Below, one piece after another: positions 14,001-24,800 of a stretch of DNA of 34,465 nucleotides (position 1 is the first letter of the stretch; every line of letters starts with the position of its first letter). The position numbers were made by a program, and so were the translations under genes. The stretch is taken from positions 1 through 34,465 of the forward strand of contig QAXH01001448.1 in the NCBI GenBank assembly GCA_004335635.1, given 5' to 3'. The DNA comes from Chloromonas sp. AAM2 (lineage: Eukaryota > Chlorophyta > Chlorophyceae > Chlamydomonadales > Chlamydomonadaceae). Below the pieces are notes generated by a model, which saw only the letters and a program-made list of their open reading frames with translations, was not told where the DNA came from and ran no database searches.

Positions 14001-15680
14001 TAGTTCATGACGGACGATACTTCTCTCCTGTCTGCGGCCAACCATAACAGTCCCCGGCGTGACCTGCCCCCCCACCGCTTCACCCCTGGCCTGCACCGGC
14101 CCTTCCCATGCTCACGTGTAGAGTCGGGTTTGTACGAGGACGGCGACATGAAGTTAGCTGTGGCATTATTAGATGATGTGGGGGTCGGCGCCGTAGGGAT
14201 CATGGCAGGGTTATCAGGCATGCCGTCCTGCAATGGGCCACAGACACACATGTCCGCAATGCGAGTATGATGATGTTGTGCATGGAGCTTCAGCCATTTT
14301 TTGTCCAACTTGACGGACAATACAGGCAAAGAAATCAGTCACACCTGAACAGAGGCAGTGCAGGCAGGAACACAAAACAGGGGAGAAAAACAGAGAAATT
14401 GAGCAGACCGTTGTCATGCACGACTACATGTCATGCTGAAGGCAGTCACAATACAAACGCAGAGAAAAGCTACAGGCCTAGCGACAGAAGCAGGACTGAA
14501 GCATGTACGCCAAGTGGCGCATCCTCCAGACAGCCCGGCGTGCTCAGGAGCATTGACTGAAAACGAACAGCATCCTTTTACGTTGTACAGTCTTGGTCCC
14601 GCAATCCTTTTTGGGACCTGGTCAACTTGGTGCACCATCACAGAGTGATCAATGACAACTTCATCTTGACTCACCGCAGTAAACCCAGCCAGGTTTGGGA
14701 TGGAAATGGGGCCGTGCTCTTGTGCACTTTGGTAGTTGGCCAGTGTCACTTCCATGCCCTGCATGCATCAATGGAAGACATGCTAGATGTACAGGCAAAA
14801 CCGGGACGGAACACATGTTGTTGGCAACTTGGATGCTGCATGCTTGTCCTGTGATGCAGCAGCACATGCATTTTAGCTTAGCTGCCATCTAAGCATGAAT
14901 TCAGGGCACCTGACACATGCTCCCATGCTGGTGAAGTGCATGAATGCCTCATCCACACAACTGACCTTCTATCAACTTTTCCCTTACACGCACTGCCTTG
15001 CTTCGGTCGAGGCATCTTATGCCTTTACCTTGCAGGATCTTCCTACCAATACCAGTGTCAAACATTTGATACCCTGCCATTTTTATATTCAAAGCATTTG
15101 ACACCCTGTTATCCTCTTCTTGCCACGCACCTGTTGGGCAATGGAAATGAGTTCCATAGCCTTGGTGAAGGACAGTCTGTCCAGGAAACCCATACGTTGA
15201 CTGTTGGCCATGTCCCACACCTGCCATGAACAGCGTTACAGGTAATAGGCAGCAACCGTCATGCTACCACGTCTGTCAAGAGCTTGAAACTCTGCATGGA
15301 AACGCCAGTGATGCCGTTCTGCTCTGCAGTTTGAGCTAAGTGATGAACGCTGCCCTATGCACGAGTATCGGTATCGCTTGCTGCCGATCTGATCTATGCT
15401 TTGCACTGCACACACACACACCTTGGCGAGAACCTCCCGAGGCAGCCCACTCTTGGCAAAGAAGTCCACTGCATCCTGTGTAAAGCATGCATGTGGCGTG
15501 CTTGCGTGGCGACATGGAGGGTGGAGGGTTTTAAGGGCTAATGCCAGCAAGTACACTCCCAGACCATTGAGGGCAACCAGAGCATGCAGCCTTGCCACAA
15601 ACTCTTCACACCTTGCCTGTGACACGCCCATCCCTGTCTGCATCAGCAAACTGGAAAAGACGATCAAACGATGTCGCCAT
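7915..15680 (-). CDS. EHD1: Plant-type EHD protein (EH domain + dynamin-like GTPase)
   Basis: Membrane-remodelling ATPase/GTPase of endocytic recycling. Complete: 17 exons, 544 aa, close to my recollection of the Arabidopsis EHD1 length and domain order. Exons: 15680-15612, 15475-15422, 15220-15131, 14758-14675, 14227-14116, 13741-13641, 13255-13144, 12840-12726, 12269-12127, 11583-11444, 10985-10866, 10596-10528, 10120-10043, 9815-9747, 9427-9335, 8490-8407, 8016-7915 (stop TAA 7915-7917). Every intron phase closes. The N-terminal EH domain (residues 1-75) carries an EF-hand loop [12 protein letters not shown]. The dynamin-type G domain has the P-loop GQYSTGKT (203-210), DTPG (291-294) and NKAD (357-360), plus [13 protein letters not shown]. 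The helical C-terminal part includes [14 protein letters not shown] and ends DNPYF. The intron after exon 8 has a GC donor (AG/GCAAGT). Start ATG 15680-15678 opens directly into the EH domain. Very confident. Confidence 0.95.
9197..9293. repeat. AAGGGCTCA minisatellite in EHD intron
   Basis: Degenerate short repeats of the type caagggctca / gggcctcat, about eight or nine copies, inside the intron between EHD exons 9427-9335 and 8490-8407. Non-coding. Confidence 0.6.
9819..9885. repeat. 18-bp tandem repeat abutting an EHD 3' splice site
   Basis: 3.7 essentially perfect copies of an 18-bp unit (plus strand cgcattgaacaaggcagc) ending at the CAG acceptor (9818-9816) of the exon that begins at 9815. 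On the coding strand the unit contains no AG, so the array lengthens the region upstream of the acceptor without creating a competing site. It is also open in the coding frame, so it could be read as Leu-Phe-Asn-Ala-Ala-Ala repeats if retained. Family comparison (DIPQ joined to [10 protein letters not shown]) shows that it is normally spliced out. Confidence 0.85.
11011..11047. repeat. (GT)n microsatellite
   Basis: About 15 GT dinucleotides followed by CGCGCGTG, in the intron between EHD exons 11583-11444 and 10985-10866, some 25 bases from the 3' splice site of the latter (coding strand reads CA repeats). Confidence 0.95.
12299..12331. repeat. Dispersed hairpin repeat, copy 1 (EHD intron)
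   Basis: A 33-bp element starting gctgatacagttg, with the inverted arms CAGTTG (12306-12311) and CAACTG (12326-12331) around a 14-base loop. It matches copy 2 at 13780-13812 at 30 of 33 positions, with arms and spacing conserved. It lies in the intron between exons 12840-12726 and 12269-12127. Confidence 0.7.
13780..13812. repeat. Dispersed hairpin repeat, copy 2 (EHD intron)
   Basis: Second copy of the 33-bp element, arms CAGTTG (13787-13792) and CAACTG (13807-13812), in the intron between exons 14227-14116 and 13741-13641. Same orientation as copy 1. It may be a remnant of a short non-autonomous element or a shared structured motif. Confidence 0.7.
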
Positions 15681-16303
15681 TTTTTGGAGGGTGGAGTTTT
15701 GGAAGGGTGAGACTGGAAGCTGGAGTCGCTGGAATCAAGCTCGATCCGCGCTCTTTCCTATTGTGCTGGCGCTCTTGCGCTCGTCTATCAGGAAGCGAGT
15801 CTGCTGTTGTGCAGCAGGCTGTGGCGATGGCAGGGTACCGTTGTGGACCAATGCAACCCAGAGGTTGCTCAATGTCAGCACAGAGAGGACAGGAAGAAGA
15901 ATATAATGGATTTTGTTGATTCCAGATCTGCGGGACATGTACGCCTAGGATGTGCAGGTTCACGAGTTCTACTGTCTGTGAGCGGTCTGCTGTCAAGTCA
16001 GCTAATGCGAATTGTGCCAGTTTGCCCTAGCCTTGTAATACGCAGCCCGTCGGGTGAAACCCTTCCCTACTTACGAGGATGCACCTCGCAGCGGATCGGT
16101 GAAACGGTTGAGAACCCTTGTTGATCCTTGGATTGCAACTACGCCATCGCAAACATATAGTTGGGGGCTCTGAACTGTATCCCGTACGCTCATCAGTGCG
16201 AGGAAAGTCTTGAACTGCCTATAGTGACTTCTACATCTGTCAGCCATAGAGGCCTCGTCTAGCCAGGCAGGGTACCTTGTAGGCTGGTTTGTAGGCGGAA
16301 TAA
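15681..16303. promoter_or_regulatory. Divergent intergenic region between EHD and the UBX protein
   Basis: 623 bases between two outward-facing start codons, which must hold both promoters and 5' leaders. I recognise no defined promoter element; a gaatataatgg stretch near 15898-15908 is AT-rich but unproven. Role inferred from orientation. Confidence 0.4.
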
Positions 16304-19300
16304 ATGGCATCAGAACAGGCGTCCGTGATTGGGGACCATGCAGTGCAGCAATTCATGGAAATGGCACAGGTCCCTGAGGAGCAGGCACGATTCTTGTTGG
16401 AAGCAGCAGGAGGCGATGCCGATGGAGCGCTGCAGCTCCTGTTCGGTAAGGGTGCCGGTGGCTTGCCCAGGCCCTCGCAGACGCACATCGACCCTTGTCC
16501 GACCTTGCCCTGCCGTGCCCTGCCACGCAGATCAAGTCCCAAGCACAAGCGCCATGCCGGCTCGTACCAGAGCACCACAGCGTGCAGATGCAGAGCATGC
16601 CTTCCCTGAGCACATGCCAAGGCGACCTCCTGCACCTGTCTCTGTGGCTGGGCCTGCCAATGGAGCCCCTACTGTGCACGCAGCCCCTGCACGAAGAGGG
16701 GGCCTCATCCCCACTCTGCTTGGGACAGTCGTACGTATTCCATTCTTCCTATTGCGGACAAGCCTTGGAGTTGTGTCAGCCAGCGTGTCCCTAGGCCTGG
16801 GTATAGGCGCATATGTCGGAGACCGTGTTCTACCTGCCCCTGTCATGCGCACCATCCGAGGTTAGTACTGTCACCCGACGAGCATGTGGCAGTCGTACAC
16901 TTCTGCATCCGATCTGTAACTACCATTCAAACCCGAACTGAGTTTTGACGGTTGGGCTGCACAGCCTCTAGCTTGCAGAGGAATGCACAAGCCCCTGCTA
17001 CCTAAATGTTGTGCAAGCACATGCTAATCCTTGGAGAGAGCGTTGCATGGTGCAAACAAACTGGCATGACATGCATGATTGTGCGCGGATGCACTGCAGG
17101 AGTGGCTGCAGCAATTACCGGCTCTGATGATATTGAGCCAGCGGAGCAGGCACAGCGATTCATGCAGCAGTTCAAGGCAAGCTGTGGCGAACATACCCTG
17201 GTGGTCGTGATGCTCGCTTGCAATCAGCAGTGGCTGTTCCATACGTGCCGACTATCCTCCTGCAACCCTGCATCATGGACAAGTTTGTAAATACATTGTG
17301 CTCTGCAGGCGACCTATGGTGACAGACACCCTGAGTTCGTGCCTATGGACTTGCAACAAGCATGTGTTGCATCCAGGACTGAACACCGCTTCCTGCTTGT
17401 GTATCTGCACTCACCAGAGCACCAGGTGAGTAGCAGTGTTGTTTAAAAGCAAATGCTAGATGATCTAGTAATTGCACCTCCGGTTTCTGAGTGGGTTGTG
17501 GCGGTTTCTGGGGTTTTGGGTCCGTTGCAGGTTTTATGCACTTTATCTGAGATGTGAATTGTTTTCGTGCGAAAAACGTTCAACGATGCCAGGGGCCAGG
17601 CCCTTTCGTGACTTTTTACGCCTAACAGGAGTAGCCCAGTTTCTTCACGGCGACGGCCTAGGCACCCTCCAAGGAGCTGACGTGCAATATCTGGGGCCAT
17701 TTCGAGCTGGTTAGGAACAGGGGTGCGTCAGTGGTGTTGAAGGAAATATGAGGCCTCAAGGGAAAATTGAAATGCAGGCAACCGTAAGTCAGAATCTTGA
17801 TTTGAGCGTGCCATTGTGACGGGCTTATTGCGAGGTACACACTGGCGTGCTCAAAATGGTGCCGGAATCCATGTTGGGTCCGCAAATGACTCTAACCCCT
17901 AGAACTGATTCGCTTGGACTTTGTTCACCGCCCAGTACGAAAGAGCATGTCCGGTTCGCATCTAACTGTCACAGTTTACGGTGTCTTGGCTTGTGGCAAT
18001 TGTGGCATGAATGAGGTAGCATCACTGTTTGTGACATGGCCCTGCTGGCACTGTCTGCTTTGCAGGATACGGAGCAATTCTGCCGTACTGTGATGTGCGA
18101 TTCAGACCTCGTCGCATACGCCAATGCGCAGTTTGTCTCCTGGGGCGGTGACATACGCCAGTCAGATGCACACGGCGTAAGTGCATGGGCAAATGCCATG
18201 CTGCACCCCCTGTGTACTAGGCCTGCTTGCTTGTCTGAAGCAGCACAAGTGACAATGTGAACTTGATGATGCTCAGAAGCACAGCTAGCATGACGCTTGC
18301 TGGTAATGGAATCATCTCTCAGTAATGGATGGTAGGCACACGCCTTATTAATTGAGGTTGACGCAATGCTCTGTGGCGCTTGCTGCGTGCAGCTGTCCAT
18401 GCGCTTGGGCGCCACGACGTATCCTTTCATCGCGGTTCTTTCCATGGCACACAGCAACAAGGTAGAGCACATAAGGGGCCAGATTACGAGACCAGCTAGA
18501 GGTCAAAAGTCCCGCTCCTGGGTGTATGCAACACTTGCCTTACTACTGCAAATCTATTCCTTGCGGGATTTTCATCGTTGTCGAGGCGATTCTGGTGAGT
18601 TGCCATCATAAAGCCAGTGCAAGGTACCTGGTAATAACTCCAGATGCATTACTCATGGTGACAGAAAAGCAATTCGCTTTGACTTCTGGTGCTGTCATGG
18701 TTGATTGAGGGTTCGCCACTGCATTTGCAGGCCACTCTCATCAAAGCTGCCCAGGGCAGTTCGCTGCTGGTACCAGGCACGTTGCAGCACTTGCTGCAGC
18801 AGTGTGTTGAGGAGCAGGGCGCGCTGCTGGTTGCACAACGGGCCGAAATCAATGAACGGGTGAGAGACACAGCTACCCTAGGGGCCAACGCCAGCGATAC
18901 CCAAGCAGTCTTATCCTCATTCTGAAATAGTTATTGGGCTGTTCAGTGCTTGAAGAGCACGACATGCATTTGCTGATGCGATAGCTTCTCTGCTGAAGAA
19001 CCTCATGTGATGTTTGTACTGCCACTGGCTTTAGGAGACAACGCGACGGCTGTTGGCAGAGCAGAACGATGAGTTCGAGGCCTCCCTGGCTGCTGATAGG
19101 CAGCGCGAGCAGCAGAGGGAAGAGGAGCGCAGGGAGCAGGAGAGGAGGGAGAAGGAGGCAGAGGAACAGGCAGCAAAAGCGAGGTGAGATGAGACATGAG
19201 CTGCACGTCAGACATGTCTGACTGCACTTGCACACAGGTGAACACGACTGGCTGCAGTTGTATGCGTGTGCACAGCACAAAGGGTGGGAGTGCACTGCAT

Positions 19301-20219
19301 GTCACGGCCTTGCTTGTTGATGGCTTTCTTGCACTTTTGTTCTAGTCTGTACTGACGTCTGCAGAAGTGTGACTGACTCAATTGGCGCATCAGCGTGAAT
19401 CAGTGAAACTCTGTTATCATAGTTGCAAGTAAGCCAGGTCAACAAGACGGCGTTCAACAATGACACTGTGTGTGTAGTGTGGTACCGTGGGTCAAACCAT
19501 GATAAACCATGTGATAACAGGTGTGCAATTCTATGTGGCATGCTGCAGAGCGGCTGCTGAGGCCCAGGAGCAACGTGCACGTGACCGCGCCACTGCCCTG
19601 ATCACCCGTCGCCAAGAGAAGCTGAGGTTGCTTCCCCCAGAGGCAGAGGCGGGTGGGGCAGTGCCGGGCACTGCAGTGGTCCGTGTGCGCCTGCCGGACG
19701 GCAGCAACGCGCAGCGCTGCTTCCCGCCTGGCTGCACTATTGCAAGCTTGTTTGACTTCGTGGACTCGCTCGACTCGACCAATTACTGGCGCTACAGCCT
19801 GGTGAGCAGTTGGACAACGCTTCAAGCATCTGTAGCGTTTGAAGTTCAGCACAAATTGTTGAGGACTGCGCAAGTTACATGCATGCATGCATGCATGCAT
19901 GCATGCGTATGCAACATATCAAACTAAGCATGCCACTGATTATCCACCAGGTACCAACCACACGGGTCGCACTACTGTTTGACTGATGGCGTCGGAAGGT
20001 TCGGGCACAAAAGACAGAATCAGCTTGGGTGCTCCGGAAACTATGTTTCAAGTGAGTATCATCTGTGGCCATGCATGTCTGCAGGTGAGCAACTACCCAC
20101 GCAAGGTCTTCACTCAGGATGCGGACCAAGCGGCTGTTACACTGGCGGACGCGGGCCTGGTGCCCCATGCCGCATTATTTGTACAGCCCTTGGACGAGGA
20201 AGAGATTGACCAAGCCTAA
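16304..20219 (+). CDS. UBA-UAS-UBX protein of FAF2/UBXD8/PUX10 type
   Basis: p97/CDC48 adaptor anchored by a membrane hairpin in the ER or lipid-droplet surface; it recruits the segregase to ubiquitinated clients. Ten exons, 503 aa: 16304-16445, 16531-16860, 17100-17176, 17309-17425, 18066-18176, 18393-18461, 18731-18859, 19035-19183, 19549-19801, 20085-20219 (TAA 20217-20219). A UBA domain fills exon 1 (residues 8-47). A Pro/Ala linker leads to a hydrophobic hairpin at about 106-145 (GGLIPTLLGTVVRIPFFLLR and following). The thioredoxin-like UAS domain spans roughly 165-325 (FMQQFK/ATYGDRHPEF, FLLVYLH, TTYPFIAVL). A charged coiled coil (about 326-405) precedes the UBX domain (416-503). The p97-contact loop reads YPR rather than the usual FPR. 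The third intron uses a GC donor (AAG/GCAAGC); reading on to a GT donor would insert eight residues in a conserved ungapped stretch. Very confident on family. Confidence 0.93.
19878..19906. repeat. (ATGC)n microsatellite
   Basis: About seven GCAT tetranucleotides in the last intron of the UBX-protein gene. Self-complementary, so the tract can form a hairpin. Confidence 0.95.
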
Positions 20220-20249
20220 CTATGCGTATATTGGCCCGGCTACAGCCAG

Positions 20250-20695
20250 CGTGCAGCATGCAGTGTACAGCCAGTGCAGCATGCAGTGTACAGCCAGTGC
20301 AGCATGCAGTGTACAGCCAGTGCAGCATGCAGTGTACAGCNNNNNNNNNNNNNNNNNNNNNNNNNNNNNNNNNNNNNNNNNNNNNNNNNNNNNNNNNNNN
20401 NNNNNNNNNNNNNNNNNNNNNNNNNNNNNNNNNNNNNNNNNNNNNNNNNNNNNNNNNNNNNNNNNNNNNNNNNNNNNNNNNNNNNNNNNNNNNNNNNNNN
20501 NNNNNNNNNNNNNNNNNNNNNNNNNNNNNNNNNNNNNNNNNNNNNNNNNNNNNNNNNNNNNNNNNNNNNNNNNNNNNNNNNGCAGTGTACAGCCAGTGCA
20601 GCATGCAGTGTACAGCCAGTGCAGCATGCAGTGTACAGCCAGTGCACCATGCAGTGTACAGCCAGTGCAGCATGCAGTGTACAGCCAGTGCACCA
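20250..20695. repeat. 23-bp satellite downstream of the UBX gene
   Basis: Tandem units gtgcagcatgcagtgtacag+cca start about 30 bases after the UBX-gene stop. Near-identical copies are visible on both sides of the gap (about four before, about five after). Some right-hand copies, including the last, carry gtgcaccat in place of gtgcagcat. Each unit contains the palindrome GCATGC. Because 23 is not a multiple of three, the array cycles through all frames and its long open frames are artefacts. It probably lies in the 3' UTR. Confidence 0.95.
20341..20581. other. Assembly gap (241 N)
   Basis: Unsequenced run flanked on both sides by the same 23-bp repeat, so the missing bases are almost certainly more copies; the true array length is unknown. 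Confidence 0.98.
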
Positions 20696-21107
20696 TACAC
20701 AGATCATCGCATGGCTTGAGAATGGCTGCGGCGCCCACGTGGGCAATGGTTCAATGCTTGCTTTTGTGGTCACGCTGAACTGGAGACATCATTTGGACGC
20801 AGCAGGCTGACACGACATACATTTATTGCTGTTCTTTTTACTGAGCTGGTGCATTGCTGCACGCTTGCGAAGGATTCTGAGAGGTAAAGCGTTAGAGGGA
20901 AGGTGGACCGGCAATCCAAAGCGCAGTGTGCTTGATCATCGGCGCAGAGGGATTGTACCCTGTTACAGAAAGATTGCAGCGCACGCGCGGTTATCCAACT
21001 TGCTTTTCTATGTCGCCTGCGATGCTGAACTCATTATGCGCTTATGTGTACTATGCCAGGAAAGGCTGCAGTTCTAAGTTGAACCAGCCCATGCACCATT
21101 ACGAGTA

Positions 21108-21112
21108 TGTAA
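21108..21112 (+). terminator. TGTAA polyadenylation motif, candidate for the UBX gene
   Basis: About 890 bases past the UBX-protein stop, on the other side of the satellite. If used, the whole 23-bp array is transcribed as 3' UTR. Short motif, so weak evidence. Confidence 0.25.
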
Positions 21113-21586
21113 TTGATGGGACGCGTAGCCGCGCATGTGTAGTGCGTCATGCTGGTGGCAACCCAACTTGGGAAAACGTTCGCGGTTGAGCACTTGCGCG
21201 AGTTGTGCTAATTATGACAAGCACCTCTCACTATACTGTATGACTGCTGTCCAAGGTGGTGGGTGCAGCAAGACAAAGAGTGGACAGTTTAGGCATTACC
21301 GCAAGGAGCATACTGAGAGATGTGTATGACAACATTCTCTCTGTTGACAATGCAGAGGGCATTCTGACAAGCCCAGGGCCTGAACAATTCAAAACCGTGC
21401 AGCAGTCAAACAAGACCATCTGCTTATGATAATCGCTGTTGCAAATGCCACAGCTTCAAGTGCTGAACCTGGTGCAGCTGCTGATCCACCGAACGTAGCA
21501 GCATGCAAGATCAAACGGAGCACGTGCTAACCGCTCTCAGGTTTTTAGTGTCTTCCATCTGCAGCTGGTTACGGGGTAGTGAATGC

Positions 21587-21760
21587 TCAAGATACACGAA
21601 CGAGAATTGATGTCGCTGAACGTCTGCCAGTTTTGAACGGAAAACCCTTCCTCCCGAGCAACTCCATTTGCACCTCTTTAGCTTTGATCTCCTGCAACAC
21701 TTTCTGCTTGGATCTCGAGACAGAGTGCACCCCGCCTCTTGTGCCAGACCGTCCTGAATC
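21587..21760 (-). pseudogene. Unrecognised open segment, possible exon or relic
   Basis: On the minus strand a CAG acceptor at 21763-21761 opens a 57-codon frame ending in TGA (21589-21587). It is rich in Lys, Arg and Gln (SRSKQKVLQEIKAKEVQMEL, then KGFPFKTGRR), which looks helical and protein-like. I recognise no family and found no partner exon. It may be the last exon of an unknown gene, a transposon remnant, or chance. Confidence 0.15.
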
Positions 21761-21805
21761 CTGAAATGAGGTGCTGTTAGGGCCATGCCCCTGCAATGAT
21801 CCAAA

Positions 21806-24800
21806 ATGCCAGCTAGTCAGAAGAGACGGCGGCTGGTACAGCCGCGAGGCAGCTCAGACGAAGATGCCTCGGCCAAGAGTGGACGCAAGAGCCATGACAG
21901 CTCAGGAGGAGCGGGTTCCGGTGCAGCAGAGGCAAGGCTCTCGGCATGCTGCGATACTGTACAGATCATCCAGCCACAGCCAGCATGTTCGCAACTGATT
22001 GGCCTGCGCACAATGCGCAGGGTTCGTCAACCTCCTCATCAGGGGATGGCAGCGATGAGGACGGACCGGGCACTAACGTGACAGGCAGCGAAGAAGACGA
22101 GTCGAGCAGCGAGGAGGGCGAGGGCAGCTCAGACAGCGATGAATCAGAGGAAGTTGATGAGGCTGGGGAGGAGGACGAGGAGGCCAATGTCGATGATAAG
22201 AAGAGGGCCAGACGTCGTTTGAAAAGAGAGGAGCTCCGCAAGACGCACACTAATAAGGCAACCTTGCAGGTCTGTGCAGGCCCATGCAGGGTTGGGGACA
22301 AGGGTTTGGGCATGGTGATCTAACCTGCATGCGCTGTCTCCCATGCAGGAAGACGAACGAACAGACATCATTGTACAGGAAGGCAGACGGTTTGAGCCCA
22401 AGCCCATGGTGGAGCTCAAGGTGTGTCATGGGGTTTGCAGCACCACTGGCGCACAGCAAGACACAGCAGACACACGACGCCCTTGGCACAAGCGTGTGGA
22501 ATGGCATGCTCGGGCAAACAGTGAACAATCCGTATGTGTCGCACGCAGGCCGGCAGCAACATCTGGTACCAGGCGTACGTCATCAAAGAGTCTGCCAATG
22601 AGGTCAAAATTGAGGTGCCAGGTATGCCAGCACGCATATATCAGCTGCTGCAGCTGCTGCCAGTCAGTCGAGTGGAAACAACAGGTGCTGGTGAATATAA
22701 TTTTGGCTGACCCACGGCATGGGTACTGTTGAATTGCAGTTTCAAGCGGGGCCAAACGGAAGCCCCTGGTTGAATGGCTGAGAAAGACCAGCAGCCGCAT
22801 CTGGCGTGGCTCCTTGAAGGTCGAACACTGGAGGCATCTTGGCAAGGGGTCATGGGAGCCAAAGTAAGTCGTGAATGATCAGAATCAGCAATTCAGAGAG
22901 GCTACCACATGGAGCAAGGATAGCGAGCCATGTGATGGGCACAGTGGCATTAGGAGTTAGAGGCTGGCAGTCTGTAAAGGACAAGTGCGGCTCTTTGTAC
23001 GACCGTACCTATGCTGAACAAGCATGGCCTCCGTTGGCGGTTCAGTCGGCCATGCAGCATGGCACATGCACATGGTTTAGGCATGCGTGTATCAGTCACG
23101 TGGTGAGTGGAGGTGCATGCATACCGTCAGAGTTGTTGCTTGCCCTTGTTGCAGGGTGGCTGGGCCTGTGAGTGGCAAGAGGGCACGGGGAGCGTCCTCG
23201 GGTGGCAAGCGTGTGCGGGGCAACCAAAACCGCTCAGCACAGCGTAGCGGTAAGGCATGGCATCGCCAGCAAGCTGGCAGGAAGAACAGTTAACATCTAT
23301 GCTCCAGGCCCGCACTGCAGCAGCCTTGGTTGGGAGTGCAGACGATCAGGACAAGAGTACGGCTGTCCAGAAACGGGACATGCACAGGTAGGTGCAAACT
23401 GGTATTGTTTATCGTGCAGCTAGCTTCATGAATGTTGTGCACTTGTGTGCAGGTGCATCTGCTGGCTGCAGCACTGAGCACAACAGCAGACCCGCTGGCT
23501 GTGAGGACGAGGTTATGTCCCCGCGCCCCTCCAATGCACGGCCAGCATCCAAAGCACCTCGTGCAGTGATCACAGCCGCCACCACAGCAGAGGCCAGCAC
23601 AGGTGATTGGCCTGGCTGCAGGGGAAGTCGCGCAGTGGTGGCAGCATTCGCAGAAGTGGCTGTGTTGCTAGCAGCTTCAGAGGGCCATGCATCAGCTGGA
23701 ACTGCGAGTTGCTGGTTCATGCCATGATGCGTTGATTGGTTTTCTTATGCTGCAGGCGATGCTGCTACAGGCAGTGTGGGTGGAGGCGCAGGTGGTGGCA
23801 TGCTGCAGGGGCACACCAGCATAGGCCTGCCAGCCAGCAGCACAGGGCCAGGAGGCGGTGTGGCGGGGCTGCCTGGGCGGAATGGTGGCGGAGCAGGGCA
23901 CAAGCGTGCCAAGGTTGCTGACAGGCTCGCTGAGCTGTCAGACCATGAGCATGCAAGCACGCACTCGCCGCTGCCGGTCGAGTCGCAGGGCGCATGTGCC
24001 GACCAAAGCTCAGCCAGGTGAGCAAGTATGCCTCAGCTAAGTGGACTGGAACATTGCACTATCACTGGGGTATGATACAGGCCAGCACAAGTTGAGTGGG
24101 TCAAGGGTTGGTGGCCCTTGTAGTGGTCACCTCGTGGGCCACTTTCCGAAAATCGCCCCGTTAGCAAAGCAGGATTCATAGCAGATTCCAAGTTCTGTTA
24201 TTCAGTGACTGTAGCAGTGGCGGCATCAATGGCGTCTCCACGTGCACTGGCAATTAACTTGAGACATGATTACACCACGTTCACATGGTGCTCCTGCTTA
24301 AGCAGGGCTAACTCCAGTCTTGAGGACGCGGCAGTTGGGGAGGTGGCACCTTTCATGCCAGCGCCTCCCCGTCAGGGCCAGGAGCAGTTGGCAGGCACAG
24401 CTTCCGCCCGCAAGGATGCCCTCCGTCCCGAAGGCGGTGCCCAGGCAGATCCGCTCACACGCTGGTTCCTGCGCCACATCACAGCACTCGCATCAGCAGG
24501 TGAGGGAGCAGCCAGGAGCCATGCGCGTGTGCACAGCAGGCTGGAAACCCAGTACATTTAGTGGGGCAAGACCTGCAATTGTTTCCCAGTGTTGCTGGGT
24601 GTTATCAGACATTTGCTGGGATTGCTGGGATTATCAGGCACTCGCCGTTAGGTGCTCTGTTGTTGGTTGCACGTGCCGTGGCGCCTTCAAGTGCTGAGCT
24701 ACTGAGGAGGCAGCAATAAACCAATGCTTCTCGTGTTCTGGGGGCATGTATCATGCAGGCATGCTTGGCCTGGTGCCCGGAGGCAGTCTGGAGGCAGGAG

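Larger units (their letters stand above)
20700..21805. other. Intergenic stretch after the satellite
   Basis: About 1.1 kb with no gene I can support on the plus strand. It holds a TGTAA motif at 21108-21112 that could end the UBX-protein transcript, and one weak minus-strand open segment (21587-21760) described separately. It must also contain the promoter of the gene starting at 21806. Confidence 0.5.

Noticed and set aside
17100..17211. Longer version of UBX exon 3 ending at a GT donor (after ACC CTG)
   Set aside because: In phase, but it would insert eight residues (ASCGEHTL) into a stretch that otherwise aligns ungapped with FAF2-type proteins; the GC donor is preferred though not proven.
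18526..18600. Extra exon in the UBX gene (IFIVVEAIL before a GTGAGT donor)
   Set aside because: No acceptor precedes it in the right frame, and joining 18461 directly to 18731 aligns with the family without a gap.
20250..20695. CRISPR-like repeat array
   Set aside because: Units are contiguous with no spacers, and the genome is eukaryotic.
20119..20810. Long open frames on both strands through the satellite and gap
   Set aside because: They are produced by a 23-bp repeat read in all frames plus runs of N; no real coding signal.
20826..21190. Small plus-strand gene after the satellite
   Set aside because: Overlapping open frames with no recognisable domain, no phase-compatible exons and no conserved motif.
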